From NCBI RefSeq assembly GCF_003144115.1, contig NW_020312004.1, positions 180,269-244,268 on the forward strand: 64,000 bases of DNA, given 5' to 3'. Numbering within the stretch: the first letter of the stretch is position 1; each line of letters starts with the position of its first letter. Below are positions 57,801-64,000 of the stretch, piece by piece. The stretch is from Tilletiopsis washingtonensis. Taxonomy: Eukaryota; Basidiomycota; Exobasidiomycetes; Entylomatales. A model generated the notes under the pieces. That model searched no databases, was not told where the DNA came from, and worked only from the letters and a program-made list of their open reading frames with translations. Made by a program: the position numbers and the translations under genes.

Positions 57801-59106
57801 ATGGTGCCGGCCGAGGTGCTGAGCTCGCTGTCGGACAAGGAGCGCAAGCGGCAAGAGGCCATCTTTGAGTTCATCGCGACAGAGAGCACGCATGTGCGCG
57901 ACCTGCAGATCATCGTCGAGGTCTTCTTCAACGAGATGCATGCCTCGGGCCTGCTCAGCGCCAAGGCCTCGCGCGTCGTCTTTGCCAACGTGGAGGAGGT
58001 GCTGCTGGCGGCCGTGTCGCTGCTGTCGGACCTCGAGACGCGGCAGCGCATGGAGGTGTACGTGTCGAGCATCAGCGACATTCTGGCGCGGCACATGCCG
58101 GCCATGCAGGTTTACCTGCCCTACTGCGTCAACCAGACGTCGGCGGCGCAGATCCTGCAGAGCGAGCGGCAGCGCAACCCGGCGATCGACGCTCAGCTGC
58201 AGACGCTGCGCCGTGAGCATCCGGCGGCACGGGGGCTGGACCTTTCGAGCTTCCTCCTGATACCCAGTGAGTCGCACGCACCATGTCGCTGCTGTGTCTG
58301 AGCCGCAGCTGATGTGCCCTGCGCAGTGCAACGCCTCACGCGCTACCCTCTGCTCATCTCGCAGATCGAGCGCTACACCGAGCCCGACGTGGGCGATGCC
58401 GAGGCGCTGCACTCTGCGCTGCGCATGTCCGAGTCGATTCTGAACAAGACAAACGAGGCGATCCGCGAGCGCGAGACGCGCGAGCGGCTGCACGCCATCT
58501 CGGAGGATCTCTGGGTCGGCAAGGCGGCGGTGAGTGGCCTGTACGGAGACAGCGCACCTGAGGTGCCTGACTGAAGCCCACCTTCTGCAGCGCCTCGACC
58601 TGACCAAGGACACGCGGGCGATGGGTCCGCGGCGCATCGTGCGCGAGGACGTGCTGACCAAGGCCAAGTCGGGGCGCAAGCTGACGGCCGTGCTGTGCTC
58701 GGACCTGCTCGTGCTGCTCAGCGAGCGCAAGCTGTACCGCATGCCCATGCCGCTCGAGGAGCTCGTCGTGCGCGAGGTGCCCGCTGGCCTGACTGGTCGC
58801 GGTGAGTTGGATGAGCTGGACGTGCAGCGTGCGCATTTGACTCATTGTCTCCTTGACCACAGACGACCTCGCCTTCCAGCTCGTGCACGGCGGCACGGAC
58901 AAGATCAACCTCCGCGCCAGCTCGCCGCGTGCGTGCCACGCCTGGATGCAGGCCATCAACGAGGCGCGCTCGGCATGCCTCGAGGCATCGGTGCGTGGGC
59001 AGCAGGACAGAGGAGAGGTACCAGCCGCCTGACGGACCCCTTCTTCCCACAGATGCGAGCGCCGCGGCAGGCTCGCCACTCGGGCGCGGCAGTCTCGGTG
59101 TTCTAG
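51882..59106 (+). CDS. CIN1: Intersectin/Pan1-like endocytic scaffold with RhoGEF module (Cin1-like, long form)
   Basis: Nine exons: 51882-52830, 52888-55842, 55902-56069, 56472-56853, 56915-58266, 58327-58529, 58591-58801, 58863-58990 and 59053-59106; 2133 residues, in frame throughout. Order: Gln/Met/Gly-rich head with PQxTG repeats (1-230); EH domain (about 240-335, WALSKEERKSYDAIFRAWD); coiled coils (430-520 and 650-815); Pro/Ala-rich region; WH2-like motif RGALLGAIQGGLKLRKAVT (about 1080); two SH3 domains (RSLYAYEAQRDEDLGFEE, 1237-1301; AKALYDFTGSSAEEASFTVG, 1302-1357); three UIM-like helices (1430-1500); DH domain (about 1795-2000, with MQRLTRYPLLISQIERY) and PH domain (about 2005-2115). 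This combines Pan1 and intersectin features and matches the layout of Cryptococcus Cin1. It should act at endocytic sites, recruiting Arp2/3 and activating a Rho-family GTPase. Donor choice at 56067/56070/56074 is ambiguous. The alternative is two separate genes, the second starting at 56405. Confidence 0.87.
51930..52420 (+). repeat. Eight [LM]xPQxTG motifs and Gly/Met repeats in the scaffold head
   Basis: Residues 20-179 contain eight copies of the pattern [LM]-x-P-Q-x-T-G (MQPQMTG, MQPQQTG three times, MQPQATG, LAPQQTG, LSPQMTG, LMPQMTG) plus a GMGMGGMG tract. The pattern fits the [LIVM]xx[QNT]xTG site phosphorylated in yeast Pan1 and Sla1 by Ark1/Prk1 kinases. Confidence 0.8.
56070..56471 (+). 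other. Long intron whose retention would end the scaffold after its SH3 domains
   Basis: 402 nt, compared with 52-64 nt for the other introns of this gene. Reading on past the donor gives SGQ and a TAA at 56075-56077, so retention yields a 1359-residue short form. Three overlapping GT donors lie within GTGGTCAGTAAGC (56067, 56070, 56074); the acceptor TAG at 56469-56471 suits the first two by phase. Confidence 0.6.
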
Positions 59107-60787
59107 AGGTTCCCACACCCCCTCGTCTGCTCGAATGAGCCCTTCCTCTCCATGCAACGCATGCATACCTGCACCCGTGCAGCCCTGTGCTCCGCTGCGC
59201 CGGCGGCATGCACCCTCGCTTGCGGAGGCAGCGCAAGGCGCACGGCATGCGTCGACGCAGGGTGCGCCGGAGCCCGCCTCTGCTGGCCGGAGGAGCGGCA
59301 CGGTCGGTGCACGCAAGCAGTCGGCACATTCCTCGCCTGCGTCCGACGGTCCGAGTCGCTGATTCTGCACTCTGCATCGCTGACGTTGGCCGCGGCCGTC
59401 TGGGGTGACGTGCAGTAGCTGCAGCGCTCTCGCTGGCGCTGTCCTGGGTCCGAGCATGGCCCTGCGCTGCGGCGGTGGGCGGAGAGAGAGCGGAGTGGCC
59501 GTGCGCGCAAACGGCCCCTGGCAGCGCATGATGTCGCGCGCCGACGCGGGAACGAGTCCTGCGGCTGCGGCGATCAAGCGGTGCCATCTGGAGATGGGCC
59601 GCCTGAGGACCCACAGCTGCTGCGCACTGCGGACTGAGCACGACATCGCGGCGAGCGCAACGACGGCCGGCGTATTCGTCGAGACGATTTCGAGCGGCGC
59701 AGGCAAGGGGTGCGCTGGCAGCAGACTTTGCGAGCGAGCGCATCCCATCCCGGCGGCGTCTCCTCGCACACCTGCAGCCGTCTCACCGCAGCCAAGCGCA
59801 AGGCCAGACGGACGGGAGGCTGAGCGCCCGGGTGCAGGCCGATGCGTGGACAGCAAGCACAGGCAGCGAGGCTCCGCGCGGCTCCGAGGCATAGGTCGCA
59901 TGGCCAGCGCCTCAACGCCAGCATCAGCGTGAGAGTCAGTGGGCGGCGGAGAGTCCGCAGCGCGACGCGTCTGCCTTGCATCGGAACAGCGAGAGATCGC
60001 GATGCCCGGCATCTCGTCCGCAGCGGCCTCGAAGGAAGAGGTGCTGCTCTGCGGCTGCGTGCTGCGGCGCAGGGAGAGAGCGCCACAGCAGGGGCGCCGA
60101 GCGCTCCCGTCGGGTGCAGGCGCAGGCGACGCGTCGTGCTCGTGTGGCTTGCACTAGCGCCCCTGCGCTGCACCCCGGAGCTCGCCGCGCCGCAGCGCAG
60201 CACGCGAGAGAGAGGCGAGCCGCTGCGAGAGAAGGGATGCGCAGCGAGCGGGAGGGTGCAGCGCGAGGGCGGCGAAAGGTGCGGCGCAGCTGCAGCTGAT
60301 GCGCCGTGCAGGGCAGCGCAGGCGGCCTGAGGGCCCTCCGAACAGAGCTCCCCTTCCTCCGACTTGCTGCCTCTGCTCCTGCAGCGGCGGGCTGCGTTAC
60401 GCCGCTCTGCTGCAGGCAGCCTGCGCTTGTCTGCGGGCCTGTCTCGCGGACCCGGGCGCGGGGTGCAGCGTGGCGGGCTGGCGGCGCTTTGCCTTGCGTG
60501 TGCCGCTGCCGCCTCGCCCTCCTTCATTCTCGCGGGCTCGGGCCGCCTCGAGCATCAGCCCAGACTGCAGACTCCGGCGTGTGGGCGTGCCGCTGATCGC
60601 CGTGCTCGCGGGCCAGCTGGGCGCCGCCGCCTCGCCGCTCTCCCCTTTTCTCTCACCATCACCACCGCAAGCCTCACTCTCGCCGGCCTGCATCCCTCGC
60701 CGGCGCTCGCGTCCTAGCCGCCTTGCGCCTTCCTCGCGTGGCCATATCGCGCCGCTCTCTCCCGGCTACGGCGCGCCGGCGGGACCC
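59107..60787. other. Long intergenic region, no gene recognised
   Basis: 1.7 kb between two plus-strand genes. Frames on both strands are Arg/Ala/Cys-rich, overlap one another and show no motif. The part from about 60480 to 60720 is C/T-rich and probably the leader of the next gene. Confidence 0.5.
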
Positions 60788-63700
60788 ATGACGCCGCCGC
60801 CCTTTGCCTCGCCCGCTCTCTCGCACTGCTCCTCGGGCGGAGCGTCGTCGCCGCACATGCCCAGCACGCCCGACTCGGCGCTCGGCTCGCCCGGCGCCGC
60901 GCCGCTCGGCTTCGGCGCCAGCAGCAGCGGCACCAGCAGCAGCGACACCGGCCTCGAGGCGGCGCTGCCGCTCTTTCCCAAGACGCCGCCGCGCCCGCCG
61001 CGCGCCGCGCGCAGCAGCCTGCGCCCCTCGACCGCCGGCTCGGCCGCCGTCCGCACGCTGCGCCACCACTCGCGCGGCGAGGCCGCCGTGCCGCTCGACG
61101 TCGAGGCAGACAGCAGCGACATGCCTGCCAGCGACGCTCTCGAGGGCCCGACGAGTCCGCTGCTGCAGGCGCTGCGCAGCAGCGGGCCGCGGCCATCGCA
61201 GCGCCCCGCGCGCCAGCGCGAGAGCTCGACGACGAGCAGCGCCGGCAGCACGCCCAGCCTCGCCTCTGCCGAGAGCGGCGAGTCGTGGCACTCGGGCGCT
61301 GGCCCGTCGTCGCGCCAGCCGCTGCAGCGCATTGCTGCGCCCGCCGGCGCACCCTCGGCCGTGCTGCTCTCCTTTGGCTCCGCTGGCATTCCGTCGCACA
61401 AGTTGGGCTCGGCGTCTCGCGATGGCAGTCGAGAGCAGGACCCGACGGACGCGGCGGTGCGCCGAAGATCGCGGCGCGTCGGCGTGATTGCTCCAGGAAC
61501 GGCATCAGGGGCGGCACTATGTGACACAGACGAAGTCGGTGCCCCTCTCGCATCCGCACTGCGTCCTCGCCTGCCGGTCGACAGTCCGCTGTGTGCGCGT
61601 GCCTGCGCTCCTCGAGCGAGCGCCAGTGCCAGCGGCCTCGATCGCAGCAGCAGCCGCCGCTCTGGCGCTCCTCCCGCACCCTCATCTCCCTCGCTCCCAA
61701 ACATGCCCGTCGTCTCGTCTGGCGCGATGGCCGGCGCGGCCGGTCTGTCGCAGCCGCACCCCAAGCAGACGCCGCCGCCGCCAGTCGGCAACCCGCTCTT
61801 CGCCGCACTCAACCAGGCCGCCTCGCAATCTGCGCTCAGCCTCGGTCTGCCCGTCTCGCCTTTGCCGTCTGCGCGCTCGCTCCCGGAGCCTGCGCCACGC
61901 CAGAAGGACGCACAGGGCTGGAACAAGTTCAGCGTCGGCGGCACACCGGGCTCGTCGCCGGCTGTCGTCTCCAGCGCGCAGCCGTGGACGGCCGAGCAGG
62001 CGCCCAGCTCGCAGCCCTCGGAGAGCGCGAACCGGACCAGCACGGGCAGCGATGCTGCGTCCGGCGGCTACCTGAGCTGTGGCAGCACGAGCAGCCACGG
62101 CAGTCGCAAAGGAGGATCTGCCGAGCACAGCGAGGCCAGCGGCAGCGAGCATGGAGGCAGCTCGTCGAACCTGCGCGAGCGGCGCCTGCGCATGCGCGCC
62201 GAGAAGCTGCTCTCGGCCGGCCAGGCGCTGCCGCCGGAGCTGGCACAGAACCTTGCGCATATCGACACCGATCTCGCAATCTCGCGCCGCAAGGCCACCG
62301 TCAACAAGAGACTCTCTGCACAAGCGACTGCACGACCGGCGCAGGCCCTCAAGACTGAGGTGCCGTCGCTGCCCGAGGAGGCGTCTCAGGAGAGCGAGTC
62401 TGTCAGCCCGCAGGACGACATGGACACGCCGGCACCTGCGCCAGCGACGGCGCGGCGAGCGCGAAACTTGTCGGGCAGCGGCAGCGAAGTGCAGAGCGGC
62501 GACTCGGCAGCGTCGCACCAGACGCCTGCGGCCCGACATGAGCGTCCGGAGGAGCCTCGCCGGCGGCCGTCGGTGCCAGACGATGCGCGTTCCTCGACCG
62601 ACATCCGCTCGCTGCCAAGCGTGCCAGACGGCGTCAGTGTGCGCAGCTCTATCGACTCTGCAGCGCCGTTCGATGACGACGATGAGGAGCCGGACCTGCC
62701 ATACCGCACAGGCCAGAGACGTGACAGCGAGTCGAGCAGCGCGTCCGGCAGCTCGCTCAGCACGCTCGACGGCGAGGGCGTCGTACTCGTCTCTGTGGCG
62801 AAGCGCGTGACCGCCAAGTCTGTGGGGCGTCCCGCGCCACGCGGTGCACTAGCCGCCTCGGCCTCCTCGCCAGCCGCAGACGGCGACCGAAAGATGCTCG
62901 CTGTCGCTGCTCAGCGCCCACACTCGCGCTCGGTGGGAGCGGACGACGCGCCTTCTCCTACGCCGTCGCGCAGCCACACTCTCGATGCTCAAGTGGACGC
63001 TCGCAGACCGCCGCTGCCCGGGCGCGGCAGCTCATGGGCTCCCCAGACGCCGGCAACGCAAAAGCTCATTGCGGCTCAGCGGCCGCGCACGAGCGAGAGC
63101 GAGAGCGCAAGCGACGCTCGCATGCGCCCGAGCGCGTACGCTCCTGCTGCATCGCATGCGCGTGTGCCCAGCTCGAACCGCACATCTGCAAGCAGCGCAG
63201 CTGGCAGCGACTGGGACCAGTCGAACCCAGCGGCCGGCGCACGCAATCTCGGGGTGCAGAAGTGGGCTGGCTATCGACACGGCAACGCCAGCCAGGAGAG
63301 CGCCGTCTCTGCTCTGCGCATGGCCAACGACAGTGGCGGCCGGAGCCGTACCAGCAGCCAGGCGTACCCGACGCCGTCGCCGTCGGCGCGCCAGCAACAG
63401 CGCGACTCGCAGCTCTCGCAGCAGTCGTACTCGACACACGGCTCCGGACCCTCGTCCAATCTGCACGTGCGTCCCAGCACGGCCTCGAGCGACGGACGTT
63501 CGCCCGGTGCACGCACGTATGGCGGCGACAGCCCCGACCGCATGTCGCTCAGCGTCAACTCAGCCTGGCGCGCGGCGGCACAGCCCATCAGTCCAGCTGT
63601 CTCGCACGCATCCGGCGGTGCAGGTCTGGCGATGCAGCTCGAGGAGCCGGACATCGACCTCGTCGTCGACGAGTCGCGCAGCAACGCAGAGACGTCGCTG

Positions 63701-64000
63701 TACGCCGTGCGTCGCCGGCTCGTCGAGACGTATCCGAGCCTAGGCAGCAGCCGCTCGGCGTTTGCTCTAGGCCGTGGCCATAGCTCGCGCAAATCGATCG
63801 ATGCTTCCGAGGCCAGCAAGGCTGCGGGCTTCGGTGTGCTGGTCGGCAACGAGAAGGACGCACGCAAGCGTGAGGAGGCACTCGAGGCGCGTGAACGCGA
63901 GATCACCATTGAGGCCATCTGCAAGGACGAGGTCGCGGTCGTCAAGATCGAGATCTGGACCGAGGCACGCAGCGGCCGATGGATCGTTTGTGGCCCTGCT
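60788..64000 (+). CDS. Ser-rich protein, 3'-truncated by the window edge, function unknown
   Basis: One frame from the ATG at 60788 stays open for 1071 codons to the right edge without an intron. Most is Ser/Pro/Ala-rich (SSGGASSPHMPSTPDSALGS; many SP, SS and RRxS sites), hence probably disordered and phosphorylated. A short helical block at about residues 455-505 (LRERRLRMRAEKLLSAGQAL, LAHIDTDLAISRRKATVNKR) is more ordered. Near the end the composition changes: EPDIDLVVDES, KREEALEAREREITIEAICK and VAVVKIEIWTEARSGRWIVC look like the start of a folded domain that continues outside the window. I cannot name it. An antisense frame of 425 codons on the other strand (60766-62043) is its mirror, not a gene. 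Confidence 0.7.
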   Translation, partial: MTPPPFASPALSHCSSGGASSPHMPSTPDSALGSPGAAPLGFGASSSGTSSSDTGLEAALPLFPKTPPRPPRAARSSLRPSTAGSAAVRTLRHHSRGEAAVPLDVEADSSDMPASDALEGPTSPLLQALRSSGPRPSQRPARQRESSTTSSAGSTPSLASAESGESWHSGAGPSSRQPLQRIAAPAGAPSAVLLSFGSAGIPSHKLGSASRDGSREQDPTDAAVRRRSRRVGVIAPGTASGAALCDTDEVGAPLASALRPRLPVDSPLCARACAPRASASASGLDRSSSRRSGAPPAPSSPSLPNMPVVSSGAMAGAAGLSQPHPKQTPPPPVGNPLFAALNQAASQSALSLGLPVSPLPSARSLPEPAPRQKDAQGWNKFSVGGTPGSSPAVVSSAQPWTAEQAPSSQPSESANRTSTGSDAASGGYLSCGSTSSHGSRKGGSAEHSEASGSEHGGSSSNLRERRLRMRAEKLLSAGQALPPELAQNLAHIDTDLAISRRKATVNKRLSAQATARPAQALKTEVPSLPEEASQESESVSPQDDMDTPAPAPATARRARNLSGSGSEVQSGDSAASHQTPAARHERPEEPRRRPSVPDDARSSTDIRSLPSVPDGVSVRSSIDSAAPFDDDDEEPDLPYRTGQRRDSESSSASGSSLSTLDGEGVVLVSVAKRVTAKSVGRPAPRGALAASASSPAADGDRKMLAVAAQRPHSRSVGADDAPSPTPSRSHTLDAQVDARRPPLPGRGSSWAPQTPATQKLIAAQRPRTSESESASDARMRPSAYAPAASHARVPSSNRTSASSAAGSDWDQSNPAAGARNLGVQKWAGYRHGNASQESAVSALRMANDSGGRSRTSSQAYPTPSPSARQQQRDSQLSQQSYSTHGSGPSSNLHVRPSTASSDGRSPGARTYGGDSPDRMSLSVNSAWRAAAQPISPAVSHASGGAGLAMQLEEPDIDLVVDESRSNAETSLYAVRRRLVETYPSLGSSRSAFALGRGHSSRKSIDASEASKAAGFGVLVGNEKDARKREEALEAREREITIEAICKDEVAVVKIEIWTEARSGRWIVCGPA

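Noticed and set aside
58354-60012. 552-codon open frame on the minus strand
   Set aside because: Half of it is antisense to the DH-PH exons, whose sense translation is unmistakable; the rest covers intergenic sequence and shows no family features.
60766-62043. 425-codon open frame on the minus strand
   Set aside because: It is the complement of the in-register sense frame starting at 60788, which is longer and remains open to the edge.

Overview
The window is a gene-dense stretch of a GC-rich nuclear genome from a basidiomycete fungus. The evidence is spliced eukaryotic genes with mostly 50-65 nt introns (donors GTGAGT or GTGCGT, acceptors CAG, frequent CTGAC branch sites), fungus-specific families (Zn2Cys6 regulator, SigF-like NTF2 protein, GH17 cell-wall protein) and a basidiomycete-style intersectin (Cin1-like) with a RhoGEF module. 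A smut-relative lineage (Ustilaginomycotina) is my guess, not shown. Because G and C dominate third codon positions, long open frames on the opposite strand are common and are shadows. I see no tRNA, rRNA, CRISPR array, insertion sequence or recognisable transposon.

Layout, left to right: 5'-truncated acidic protein, possibly the end of an FHA-domain protein (1-1878, +); methyltransferase (3020-4165, +); ALG11 mannosyltransferase (4242-6005, -) divergent from an AidB-like acyl-CoA dehydrogenase with a PTS1-like end (6222-8315, +); hypothetical nuclear-type protein (8700-9733, +); FAM32A homologue (9893-10635, -) divergent from a giant PPR protein (11174-16077, +); SigF-like NTF2 protein (17681-19931, +); sphingoid-base-phosphate phosphatase (20557-22980, +); DinB-like protein (23122-23896, -) divergent from V-ATPase c'' subunit VMA16 (24159-25560, +); Zn2Cys6 regulator (26767-30748, +); S10 carboxypeptidase (31488-33831, +); GH17 protein (33958-35485, -); mitochondrial processing peptidase beta (36629-38695, -); huge Ser-rich protein (40740-46775, +); cyclin C (47028-49141, -); ARPC1 (49830-51336, -) divergent from the intersectin/Pan1-like protein (51882-59106, +); and a 5' gene fragment running off the right edge (60788-64000, +).

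Most genes are unrelated housekeeping genes. Two loosely share a theme: the GH17 and carboxypeptidase genes both encode secretory-pathway proteins. One pair shares a pathway closely: ARPC1, a subunit of the Arp2/3 complex, lies head-to-head with an endocytic scaffold carrying EH, WH2, SH3, UIM-like, DH and PH modules, that is, an Arp2/3 regulator and a candidate Rho-GTPase activator. The scaffold gene also has an unusually long intron placed exactly where retention would give a short isoform without the DH-PH part. Exon boundaries were deduced by hand from frame, splice consensus and family conservation; all multi-exon models below close in frame.
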